Origin: DAOUTW01 sp964523575
GTDB lineage: Bacteria > Zixibacteria > MSB-5A5 > GN15 > JAAZOE01
Direction of reading: 5' to 3'
Assembly (NCBI GenBank): GCA_964523575.1
Contig: CAZGAV010000009.1
Span: 1-64,000 of the forward strand
DNA length: 64,000 bases
Position 1 is the first letter of the stretch, and each line of letters starts with the position of its first letter. The translations under genes and the position numbers were made by a program. Positions 27,540-35,105 of this stretch are shown one piece after another. The notes below the pieces were generated by a model, which was not told the origin of the DNA, did no database searches, and saw only the letters and a list, made by a program, of their open reading frames with translations.

Positions 27540-28465
27540 CTGATGACTTCCTCAGCCAACTCAATGTTGAACTTCTCCTTAACTCTCTCTTTCAATATAT
27601 CGGCTAATTGTCGAATATCTTTCGAGGTCGCGCCGCCGGCATTGTAAATTATATTGGCGTGTTCGCCGAAAACGGCCGCGCCGCCGACTTTCATCCCTTT
27701 GGCCCCGACCTGCTCCAGAAGCTTCCCGGCGGCCAGTTTGCCGTTGGGTTCCCGGGGGTCCTCCACGTTTTTGAAGAAACAACCGGCCGAACAGGGAATG
27801 GTCGGATGTTTGACCGACCGCAACCGTCTGATTTCCTCGGTTTTGGCCCGGATTGCAGTCGCGTCGCCCGGTTCCAGTCCGAATCCGGCGCAGACCACCA
27901 TCTCCCGCGTTTCCTTCAAAATTGAGTGGCGATAGGTGAAACGAAAATATTCGTTGGGTACGGTGCGCAAATTCCCTTCCAGATCAATGACCTCGGCCTC
28001 CGTGAGAACGGACCCGATCTGACTTCCATAGGCCCCGGCGTTGCCGTAGATGGCCCCGCCGACGGAGCCCCAGATGCCGGCTGCAAATTCTAAACCTGTT
28101 AATGAACGTTCCGTGGCGAAATCGACCAGACTATCCAGCGCTTCGCCGGCTCCGGCGATAATCTCGTTACCTTTTACCTCCATACGGAGAATGGAGTTCC
28201 GAATAATCAAGCCTCGGTAACCGGAGTCGCTGACCAAAAGATTACTGCCGCCGCCGATGATAAAAAATGGAATCTCCAATTCCCGGGCCAGACTGACCGC
28301 CAGAGTCAGCTTTTCCGCTCCGGCAATCTCCACCAGCAGGTCGGCGTCGCCTCCGGTTCGAAATGTAGTATACGCAGACAGCCGCTCATTCTTCTTCACC
28401 GGGCCGTCGAACCGCGCGATGAATTTATTGTATTTCTTATCAAGCGACATGGCGGCTGTTTTCAT
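27524..28465 (-). CDS. murB: UDP-N-acetylenolpyruvoylglucosamine reductase MurB
   Basis: About 313 residues. This flavoenzyme makes UDP-MurNAc in peptidoglycan synthesis. FAD-binding motifs are FFIIGGGSNLLVSDSG and SVGGAIYGNAGAYG; the catalytic region is SAGCFFKN, with Cys at the place where most enzymes have the proton-donating Ser (AGSFFKN); a tyrosine is present in FTYRHSIL and the last Glu in EEVISLG. A longer frame begins at 28522, but that start lies upstream of the promoter found at 28472-28500, so the ATG at 28463-28465 is preferred; an ATG at 28450 is also possible. It precedes sprA. Confidence 0.93.
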   Translation of the reverse strand: MKTAAMSLDKKYNKFIARFDGPVKKNERLSAYTTFRTGGDADLLVEIAGAEKLTLAVSLARELEIPFFIIGGGSNLLVSDSGYRGLIIRNSILRMEVKGNEIIAGAGEALDSLVDFATERSLTGLEFAAGIWGSVGGAIYGNAGAYGSQIGSVLTEAEVIDLEGNLRTVPNEYFRFTYRHSILKETREMVVCAGFGLEPGDATAIRAKTEEIRRLRSVKHPTIPCSAGCFFKNVEDPREPNGKLAAGKLLEQVGAKGMKVGGAAVFGEHANIIYNAGGATSKDIRQLADILKERVKEKFNIELAEEVISLGKF

Positions 28466-28471
28466 CGTCTT

Positions 28472-28500
28472 ATGATACCTTATAAAGGGCCGGAATGCAA
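28472..28500 (-). promoter_or_regulatory. Candidate promoter of murB (and perhaps sprA)
   Basis: On the minus strand, TTGCAT (28495-28500), a 17-base spacer and TATCAT (28472-28477). The ATG at 28465 begins 6 bases after the -10 box, so the message may be leaderless. Confidence 0.45.
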
Positions 28501-28548
28501 GCTCTTTCAGCGTCAAAGACACAATTCAAGCCATTGAAGGGTAATATC

Positions 28549-28947
28549 TTACTCATCGACCCCGGCGTCCGGCCGGTCGGACTGTTTCGAAGACGGTTGA
28601 GCCTCCTCTGCCGCGGCATCCGATTCGGCCTCAGATGTCTTTTCTGCGGCCGAAGGCGTCTCGTCCTGGTCCGTTTTTTTGGCGCTATTGAGCTCGTCGA
28701 TATAGTTCATTTGCAACGTATAGACCGTATTATCGAGGATTTTCTTTTCCTCGTCCAGCAAGTTGCCTCTGGTTTTTTCCTGGAGCATGGTCAGCAAATC
28801 AATCGATACCCGCGCCTCGGCCAGATCCTTTTCGACCTTGCCGCTGATCGGCGACACAACTTTGCCCATCTGGTACCAGGCCGCCGTCTGCAACGACAGC
28901 ACCAATTGCAGAAACAGCGGATTGATCTTGTCTTCACCATTGGCCAT
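28549..28947 (-). CDS. DUF1844 family protein
   Basis: A 132-residue small soluble protein. The first 90 residues match DUF1844: FLQLVLSLQTAAWYQMGK, LAEARVSIDLLTMLQEKTRG, and DEEKKILDNTVYTLQMNYID, all predicted helical. The last 40 residues are acidic and low in complexity, rich in Ala, Glu, Ser and Asp (AAAEEAQPSSKQSD). No function is known for the family. The start has a GGGAG ribosome site. It follows recG by 53 bases and may be cotranscribed with it. Confidence 0.85.
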   Translation of the reverse strand: MANGEDKINPLFLQLVLSLQTAAWYQMGKVVSPISGKVEKDLAEARVSIDLLTMLQEKTRGNLLDEEKKILDNTVYTLQMNYIDELNSAKKTDQDETPSAAEKTSEAESDAAAEEAQPSSKQSDRPDAGVDE

Positions 28948-29000
28948 GATTCTACTCCCGAAGCTTTATGGTTGGTATCTTCCGGATGCGCGCGCCCGGC

Positions 29001-31088
29001 TCAGGCGACATCTATCAAATCCGCCCGTAAGTTAGAAAAAACAGCCGTATGGTTCAATAAAAATCGCGCTTTTTCCGGATCGCGAGCATACTCTTTATAC
29101 AATTTCTCCGCCCATTGACGCGCCCGGATCAAAATTTCCTGATCGGCGATGGGATTGGCGATGCGGAATTCCGGCAGGCCATGTTGACGGATGCCGAAAA
29201 ATTCCCCCGGCCCCCGCAACTCCAGATCGGCCTCGGCGATTTTGAAACCATCGGTGGTCGAAGCGAAGTATTCCAGCCGACGGCGTCCGATATCCGAAAT
29301 CGGCTGATACGCCACTGCTACCGCCAGTCCCCGGCGTCCGCCGCGCCCCACCCGGCCCCGCATCTGGTGGAGTTGCGACAGCCCGAAACGTTCGGCATGC
29401 TGGATAATCAGAATCCCGGCATTGGGGATATCGATGCCGACTTCGATGACGGTCGTAGCCACAAGGACATCGATCCGCCCGGCATGGAAGTCACCAATAG
29501 CGGCATCACGCTCATTGGCCTTCATGCGGCCATGCACGAGACCGATTTTACGATGCGGCAGGATTTTCCCGGTCAAATCCCGGTATCCCTCTTCGGCCGC
29601 CTGAAGATCCATCTTTTCCGATTTTTCAACCAGCGGATAGATGACGAAAGCCTGATTTCCTTTGCCGATTTCGCCGTCGATATATTTGTAGATATCGCCC
29701 AGGGCCGAGGCGAAACGCCAGACGGTTTTTACCGGCTGACGACCCGGCGGCATATCGGGGATGGTGGAAATATCGAGATCGCCATAGAGAGTCAGGGCCA
29801 GCGTCCGCGGAATCGGCGTCGCCGTCATCACCAGCCGGTCGGGAAGATCGCCCTTGTCGGCCAATTGGCTTCTCTGCATAACTCCGAATCGATGCTGTTC
29901 ATCGATCACCACCAGCCGCAGGTCGGCGAAACTCACGGTTTTGCTGATGATGGCATGAGTGCCAAAGACGATATTGATTTGGCCGTCGGCAATGCCCGCC
30001 ACCGTTTCTTTCTTTTCCTTGCCCTTGATGGATCCGATCAACAGGGCGCATGATATCCCGGCTTCGGCCAGCGGTTCTTTCCAGTTTTGATAATGCTGGC
30101 CGGCCAGAATTTCGGTCGGAACCATGACCGCCGCCTGCCCACCGTTTTCGACCGCCATGACCGCCGCCAGAATGGCCACGACGGTTTTTCCGGACCCGAC
30201 GTCGCCCTGTAAAAGACGATTCATCGGCCGTTTGGAAGTCATATCGTCGATGATATGATCGAGGCTTTTTTTCTGGCCGGGTGTCATCTTGAACGGCAGT
30301 CGATCGAGGACTTCGGTGAACTGCTTCCCCGGCGGCTTACACGGATGCGCTTTTTCCTTTTGTTTGAACTTATGCCGCCGCGACTGGAGCAGAAACTGGA
30401 GATGCAACAACTCATCGAAGGCCAGCCGGCGGCGCGCCTGCTCGGCCGTGTCGGCCTCCGAGGGAAAATGTATCTCACGGATGGCGTCAGCCAATCCGGT
30501 CAGGTTTTCGCCGGAGAGGATTTCAGCGGGAAGGTATTCCTCGATTCCGCTTTCGACGGCGTCGAGGGCGGTCTTTATCAGGCGGCGGATGCTGCGGGAG
30601 GTCAGCCCGACCTGATTGAGTTCCGCCGTCAGAGGATATACCGGCACGATGCGGCCGGTATGAATCTGCTCGTCGGCCTCGCCCCCGATAAATTCGAACT
30701 CGGGATGAAGCATCTGGTAACCCTGAAAATAGGTCACCGTCCCGGTCACGGCCAGTTCGTCGCCCCGTTTGAACTGCTTTTCGAGGTAGCGATATCCGGC
30801 GAACCATAAAAGCGACAGGTGGCCGGTGTCATCGCCGATAATGACTTCCAGCCGGGTCTTCCCGCCCCGCAAGAGGCCTTTACCGAGAACTTTGCCGACG
30901 ACCGTTTTATAATCATGCTCTCTCAGCGAGGCGATTTTGTCCACCTGTGAACGGTCGATATATTTGCGCGGGAAATAGAACAGGAGTTTGCCGACGGTAT
31001 CGATACCATGAGCCGCCAGGACTTCGCCCCGCTTGGGGCCGACCCCCTTGAGGTACTGGATATCGGTTGTAAAATCGAGCCGTGCCAC
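29001..31088 (-). CDS. recG: ATP-dependent DNA helicase RecG
   Basis: A 695-residue branched-DNA helicase that regresses stalled forks and processes Holliday junctions. The N-terminal wedge/OB domain begins YLKGVGPKRGEVLAAHGID; the helicase core has QGDVGSGKTVVAIL, VVIDEQHRFGVMQR, MTATPIPRTLALTLYGDLD, and the motif VI region QMRGRVGRGG, followed by the C-terminal RecG block (RRLEYFASTTDGFKIAEADL). Two GTG starts compete: 31094, directly abutting a -10 box, and 31088, six bases after it. The second is preferred, giving a possibly leaderless message. Confidence 0.96.
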   Translation of the reverse strand: MARLDFTTDIQYLKGVGPKRGEVLAAHGIDTVGKLLFYFPRKYIDRSQVDKIASLREHDYKTVVGKVLGKGLLRGGKTRLEVIIGDDTGHLSLLWFAGYRYLEKQFKRGDELAVTGTVTYFQGYQMLHPEFEFIGGEADEQIHTGRIVPVYPLTAELNQVGLTSRSIRRLIKTALDAVESGIEEYLPAEILSGENLTGLADAIREIHFPSEADTAEQARRRLAFDELLHLQFLLQSRRHKFKQKEKAHPCKPPGKQFTEVLDRLPFKMTPGQKKSLDHIIDDMTSKRPMNRLLQGDVGSGKTVVAILAAVMAVENGGQAAVMVPTEILAGQHYQNWKEPLAEAGISCALLIGSIKGKEKKETVAGIADGQINIVFGTHAIISKTVSFADLRLVVIDEQHRFGVMQRSQLADKGDLPDRLVMTATPIPRTLALTLYGDLDISTIPDMPPGRQPVKTVWRFASALGDIYKYIDGEIGKGNQAFVIYPLVEKSEKMDLQAAEEGYRDLTGKILPHRKIGLVHGRMKANERDAAIGDFHAGRIDVLVATTVIEVGIDIPNAGILIIQHAERFGLSQLHQMRGRVGRGGRRGLAVAVAYQPISDIGRRRLEYFASTTDGFKIAEADLELRGPGEFFGIRQHGLPEFRIANPIADQEILIRARQWAEKLYKEYARDPEKARFLLNHTAVFSNLRADLIDVA

Positions 31089-31094
31089 GATCAC

Positions 31095-31123
31095 AAGCTA
31101 TGGACGTTAATATTCTCTGTCAA
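31095..31123 (-). promoter_or_regulatory. Candidate promoter of recG
   Basis: On the minus strand, a perfect TTGACA (31118-31123), a 17-base spacer and TAGCTT (31095-31100). The GTG at 31088 begins 6 bases further on. Confidence 0.5.
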
Positions 31124-31177
31124 TCATTTTACATTGGGCGATGGTCGATGGAGCTTTGTACTGCAGGGTGATATGGA

Positions 31178-31213
31178 GGTCATCCGCGCGGCAGCCAAAA
31201 ACAGGCTTCCGCC
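31178..31213. repeat. 36-base direct repeat, copy 1
   Basis: This 36-base sequence recurs at 31264-31299 with a single mismatch (position 14, G against A) and a period of 86 bases. On the minus strand it contains GGCGGAAGCCTGTTTTT, a degraded form of the terminator hairpin seen in copy 2. Confidence 0.85.
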
Positions 31214-31263
31214 CTAATTGCTTTGGATAATTGATAGAAGTGATTATTGGAAGACGATATTCG

Positions 31264-31299
31264 GGTCATCCGCGCGACAGCCAAAAACAGGCTTCCGCC
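31264..31299. repeat. 36-base direct repeat, copy 2
   Basis: This is the second copy of the repeat at 31178-31213, lying directly downstream of tRNA-Sec. It carries most of the tRNA's likely terminator hairpin. Duplication of the 3' flank of the tRNA gene is the simplest explanation; a genome-wide dispersed repeat is the alternative. Confidence 0.85.
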
Positions 31300-31301
31300 T
31301 G
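31283..31301 (-). terminator. Intrinsic terminator of tRNA-Sec
   Basis: On the minus strand CAGGC-GGAA-GCCTG forms a 5-base stem with a stable GNRA-type loop, followed at once by TTTTT. It begins 7 bases after the discriminator base of the tRNA. A run of six T directly after the tRNA (31302-31307) may add to release. Confidence 0.65.
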
Positions 31302-31308
31302 AAAAAAG

Positions 31309-31401
31309 CGGAAGGGGTGGGAATCGAACCCACCGCCGACGGCATAACCGCCGGCCCACGGTTTTGAAGACCGCAAGGGCCACCAGACCCTATCCGCTTC
31401 C
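31309..31401 (-). tRNA. selC: tRNA-Sec (anticodon UCA)
   Basis: A 93-base tRNA with every mark of bacterial tRNA-Sec. It begins GGAAGCGG, has a 6-base D stem (AGGGTC/GGCCCT) with a 4-base TGGT loop, an anticodon arm with loop CTTCAAA giving anticodon TCA, a long variable arm with an 8-base stem (GCCGGCGG/CCGTCGGC), and a T arm GTGGG-TTCGATT-CCCAC. The 3' end is CTTCC with discriminator G; CCA is not encoded. The acceptor stem has a C-C mismatch at pair 6 and the acceptor plus T stack counts 12 rather than the usual 13 pairs. It serves SelA and SelB encoded 11 kb away. The match of the anticodon, D stem and variable arm excludes tRNA-Ser. Confidence 0.93.
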
Positions 31402-31407
31402 GAGTGC

Positions 31408-31436
31408 TTTATAATATAATCGGGGATAAAAATCAA
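31408..31436 (-). promoter_or_regulatory. Candidate promoter of tRNA-Sec
   Basis: On the minus strand, TTGATT (31431-31436), a 17-base spacer and TATAAA (31408-31413). The first base of the mature tRNA is only 7 bases from the -10 box, so transcription may start at or next to G1. Confidence 0.6.
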
Positions 31437-31536
31437 GTCGCCCGTTTGGGGCATTTCCCATGGATTTCTTTATGCCGTGAATCTGTGATCCTCACATTGC
31501 CGTAAACGGAGGACATATACCTGTGGCAGACGATGC

Positions 31537-32250
31537 CTAAATCGAGCGCACCAACTGGGTGGTGATGTCATCGAGAAGAAGCGGCTCGTTGATCCAGAAC
31601 GCCTCGGCGAACTGGCATCCGACCTCGATGCCGTACTGCCGCTGGTAGGTCTCCAGCAGATCGAAGATGTTGACGCCCGGCTTATAAATCTGATTAGCGA
31701 ACTTGGTGCCGTTGAATTGGGATTTATAGGCCGCAATCGATGCTTTCTTGCGCTCCCAGTAGGTGGAAATATCGACGAAGAAGGAATGGTCGGCTTTGAG
31801 AAACGATGAAACATAGATGATCTTATGCGGCCGATGCGGGTTGCCCCCGATCTGAGCCTTGGCCAGCCCCGCCAGGAAGCAGGCGTCGTAACCCAGGAGG
31901 GCCGCCATCCGATGATCGGGATGTCTTTGATTATGTTTGAACGGCAAAAGAACCGTCTGCGGCTGATACTTGCGAATTACAGCCGCGATTTTGAGTTTGT
32001 TTTCATGGGTGAATTCCAAAGCCGAATCGGGCAGATGCAGATTTTCCCGCGCTTCCACCTTCATTATCTCTCCGGCGACTTTGGCGTCGCGCAGACGTTC
32101 GGCCGGCGTTCCCAGCGTCCCCATCTCGCCCTCGGTCAAATCCAGAACGCCGGTTTTCTTGCCCATCTCGGCCATCTTAATCATCGTCCCGCCGCAGGTG
32201 ATCTCGACGTCGTCGGGATGAGCGGCGATGGCCAGTATATCAAGCTTCAC
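31537..32250 (-). CDS. bshB1: Bacillithiol biosynthesis deacetylase BshB1
   Basis: A 237-residue zinc deacetylase of the PIG-L/LmbE family that removes the acetyl group from GlcNAc-malate, the second step of bacillithiol synthesis. The zinc motif AAHPDDVEITCGG is near the start and HPDHRMAALLGYDACFLAGL near the middle; YVSSFLKADHSFFVDIS and KKASIAAYKSQF fit BshB1. The GTG start at 32248-32250 is fixed by a strong GGAGG 6 bases upstream (32257-32261); the longer frame to 32370 reads through bshA in another frame. It overlaps bshA by 11 bases and closes the bsh unit. Confidence 0.93.
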   Translation of the reverse strand: MKLDILAIAAHPDDVEITCGGTMIKMAEMGKKTGVLDLTEGEMGTLGTPAERLRDAKVAGEIMKVEARENLHLPDSALEFTHENKLKIAAVIRKYQPQTVLLPFKHNQRHPDHRMAALLGYDACFLAGLAKAQIGGNPHRPHKIIYVSSFLKADHSFFVDISTYWERKKASIAAYKSQFNGTKFANQIYKPGVNIFDLLETYQRQYGIEVGCQFAEAFWINEPLLLDDITTQLVRSI

Positions 32251-33385
32251 TTTTTTCCTCCAGGACTTTCCGATAGAATCTTTCATAGTGATCGACGACC
32301 GTATCGGAATTGAACTCCCGATGCGCCAGCGCCGTAGCCTGCTTTTTGAATTCGGCCAATCGGGCTTCATCCGACAGCAATTTCACCGCCGCCTCGGCCA
32401 TCGATTCGGTATCTCCGACCCGGAAAAGGTAACCGTCGATACCTTCATGTACGACTTCGGTCAATCCGGTTCCGGCCGATCCGATCACGGGAACGCCGCA
32501 CCCCAGCGCCTCCAGCGCCGCCAGCCCGAACGATTCCTCTTCCGACGGACACAGAAACAGGTCGGCCAGTGGCAGGATATCCTCCACCCGGGCCTGACTG
32601 CCCAGAAAGGTCACTTTGCCGTTGAGGCCGTTCTTCTTGACTGAACGGCGCACCAGCATCGTATCCGGGCCCTCGCCGATCAGGAGTAATCGCGACGGCA
32701 CCTTTTTTGTAACGCGCTCGAAAATGTCGATGACGTCGCTGGCTCGTTTGACCGGGCGGAAATTGGAAATATGGCATAAAAGTTTTTCATGCGGTTCGGC
32801 GAACTGGGCCCGCCCGCAACAGGCCGACTTGGGGCTGAATCGGGCCGTATCGATAAAATTGGGAATGACCTCGATATGCTTCTGAATCTTGAATTCCCGG
32901 ATCGTCTCATCGGCCAGATATCGGGATACGGCCGTGATGCCGTCCGACGACTGGATCGAAAACCGCGTGATGTCGTAGTACGACTCGTCGGCTCCCACCA
33001 GTGTGATATCGGTGCCATGCAGGGTCGTGATGATGGCCGGCGAACACCGGTCGGTCGTCAACTGCCGGGCCAGAAACGCCGCCGTCGCGTGCGGGATGGC
33101 ATAGTGGACATGCAGAATATCGAGGTTGTATTCGCAGGCGATTTCGGCCATTTTCGCCGCCAGCGTCAGCGTGTACGGCGGATATTTGAAAAGCTGATAC
33201 GAGGCCATATCGACCTCGTGGAATAGCAGGTTCGGTTTGAAAGTATGCAGGCGAAACGGCAGTTCGTAGGCGATAAAATGGACCTGATGCCCGCGTTCGG
33301 CCAGTTTGATGCCCAACTCCGTGGCCACGATTCCCGACCCGCCGGCCACGGGATAACAGGTGATTCCGACATTCAATTTATCCAT
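32240..33385 (-). CDS. bshA: N-acetyl-alpha-D-glucosaminyl L-malate synthase BshA
   Basis: A 381-residue GT4-type glycosyltransferase that joins GlcNAc from UDP-GlcNAc to L-malate, the first step of bacillithiol synthesis. Seen: GGSGIVATELGIKLAERGHQ, HVHYAIPHATAAFLARQL, TTLHGTDITLVGAD, PNFIDTARFSPK, CHISNFRPVKRASDVIDIF and the donor-site PSEEESFGLAALEALGCGVP. These match BshA rather than general GT4 enzymes. It lies between bshC and bshB1 with overlaps of 8 and 11 bases. The full pathway is thus present in one operon. Confidence 0.94.
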   Translation of the reverse strand: MDKLNVGITCYPVAGGSGIVATELGIKLAERGHQVHFIAYELPFRLHTFKPNLLFHEVDMASYQLFKYPPYTLTLAAKMAEIACEYNLDILHVHYAIPHATAAFLARQLTTDRCSPAIITTLHGTDITLVGADESYYDITRFSIQSSDGITAVSRYLADETIREFKIQKHIEVIPNFIDTARFSPKSACCGRAQFAEPHEKLLCHISNFRPVKRASDVIDIFERVTKKVPSRLLLIGEGPDTMLVRRSVKKNGLNGKVTFLGSQARVEDILPLADLFLCPSEEESFGLAALEALGCGVPVIGSAGTGLTEVVHEGIDGYLFRVGDTESMAEAAVKLLSDEARLAEFKKQATALAHREFNSDTVVDHYERFYRKVLEEKSEA

Positions 33386-35000
33386 GATACTCCGATAACG
33401 TCAAAATTTGGTGCCCGGTTTCATCCGGACTCATATTTTTATAAATATAATCGACTATCCCCCGACCGTAACGGGAAATCAGGTAAGCCGGGGCCACCGA
33501 TCTTTCCGCCAATCCGTTATTGGGATACAGATTGTCCCGCAAACGATATATCCGTTCCCGCTCGGTTTTGTGCCGCCGCTTATGGGCGGCGAAGATTTTC
33601 TTGCTCAACTCTTTCAATTGATAATCGAGCTTTTCCCCCGTTCGATCGACCGTATCCGGCAGGCCGGGATCGATCTCAGCCACGCTTTCTTTCATAATTC
33701 TCAGCCGATCATTGACGGTCAAAGCCAATTCCGACAGCTCGGCCTCATATCGGTCGGGGAAGGTTTCACCCAGGATTTTGCTGACGGTGATTTCGATATC
33801 GTCGGCCAGATCGCCCAGACCGATTTCATATTTGTCCATGAAACTCTCGAAACGTTTTTCGACCACGGTGATCGATGGTCGAATCATGATCTTCGGCGGA
33901 ACCAGATCGAACAGCTTGAACAGCGGCATCATCTGGGCCAGATAGGCCACCTCGGCCGGGCCGGCGATAATCGCCGCCGTCGGAAAGAAAAACGACTGCG
34001 CCAGCGGCCGCGTGAGGACATCCGGCGAAAAATCCAGCGGATGTTCGGCGATAGCCTGAGTCAGCTCTTTTTCGGTGAAGGTTCTCTTCCCCGCGACAAA
34101 TTTGTCGCCGTCAAGGTGGATGGCGATTCGTTCGGGGGTATGGTGAAACAAAAGGGCCGCCGAAGGCGCCTTTCGGACTTGAATATGATACCCGTCCCGG
34201 GTCAGGTCGGCTTCCGTCTTATCCAGAGTCGTTTTTATTTCGTCGTGACGAAGAGCGATATCCCGCATCAATGATGCCGTGGCGTTTTTGTAGGCCGCAT
34301 CATAGGGATTGAAAAAGACAAGTCCCAGTTCACCGACCAGCGACAGCATGTATTCCGCAAAACAATCGGCGATTTTTCGTTCCGGGCGATAGATATTTTT
34401 TATGCCGTCCAGGGCTTCCGATTTGAAATCGTTGTCGGGGAAAAGCTCCTGCAACTGCTCGACCGCCTGTGAGATCGAGGCATCGTAACTTAAGTCTCCA
34501 ACCGGCGGATATAGCCGGTCGGCGTCGAGATCTATCCGTATCCGGGTTAAAGCGCCGGATATATCGAAAACGTCGGCACAGGAAATTTCCCGAAAATCAT
34601 GATCCTCGGAGGCTATCCAGAAAATCGGAATCACCGGCACGCCCGATTTCTGTTCCATCATGTGCGCCCGTTTGACGGCCGCCAGAGCTTTCAGCAAAGC
34701 CAGATACGGTCCGCCGAGAAGTCCGGCCTGTTGTCCCGCCAGAACAGCGATGGATCTGTCGTCGCCCAGCCGGGCGATATTATCCATCACCGGTTTCGGC
34801 GCCTGCCAGCTTTGGTTTTGTCGGGTGAGAATATCAACGATGGTCGTGCGCGGGAACTTCTTCTCGCCTATTGCTGCGGCGATTTCAGTCATTGTCTTCG
34901 GTTCGATAAATCGCGACAGTTTATCGGCATCATAGACATAATCGCGCATGAGTCGCGAATAACCCAGCTTCTCGGAGAATTTCAATAATCGTTCCGTCAC
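33378..35000 (-). CDS. bshC: Bacillithiol biosynthesis cysteine-adding enzyme BshC
   Basis: A 540-residue protein of the BshC family, the putative ligase that adds cysteine to GlcN-malate to finish bacillithiol. Family signatures: LAGQQAGLLGGPYLALLKAL, PIFWIASEDHDFREISCADV, and the C-terminal coiled-coil part with KKIFAAHKRRHKTERERIYR. The GTG start lies after a GGGGAG element about 13 bases upstream. I found no convincing promoter in the 105 bases between it and corA, so it may be read from upstream. It overlaps bshA by 8 bases. Confidence 0.94.
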   Translation of the reverse strand: MTERLLKFSEKLGYSRLMRDYVYDADKLSRFIEPKTMTEIAAAIGEKKFPRTTIVDILTRQNQSWQAPKPVMDNIARLGDDRSIAVLAGQQAGLLGGPYLALLKALAAVKRAHMMEQKSGVPVIPIFWIASEDHDFREISCADVFDISGALTRIRIDLDADRLYPPVGDLSYDASISQAVEQLQELFPDNDFKSEALDGIKNIYRPERKIADCFAEYMLSLVGELGLVFFNPYDAAYKNATASLMRDIALRHDEIKTTLDKTEADLTRDGYHIQVRKAPSAALLFHHTPERIAIHLDGDKFVAGKRTFTEKELTQAIAEHPLDFSPDVLTRPLAQSFFFPTAAIIAGPAEVAYLAQMMPLFKLFDLVPPKIMIRPSITVVEKRFESFMDKYEIGLGDLADDIEITVSKILGETFPDRYEAELSELALTVNDRLRIMKESVAEIDPGLPDTVDRTGEKLDYQLKELSKKIFAAHKRRHKTERERIYRLRDNLYPNNGLAERSVAPAYLISRYGRGIVDYIYKNMSPDETGHQILTLSEYHG

Positions 35001-35105
35001 GGTCGTCTCAGGTCTCCCCGCCTATACGGTTCCAGATACAGCCATATTTAAAGACAGAATATATACGGTGTTCGATTATTAAAACGCGGGACGGAGAAAA
35101 CGGTT

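Noticed and set aside
31180..31383. 67-codon minus-strand frame across the repeat and tRNA-Sec
   Set aside because: It is made of the tRNA and the 36-base repeats; the two similar tails in the frames arise from the repeat.
32251..32370. N-terminal extension of bshB1 to 32370
   Set aside because: It lies within bshA, and GGAGG plus GTG at 32250 gives a standard BshB1 N-terminus.
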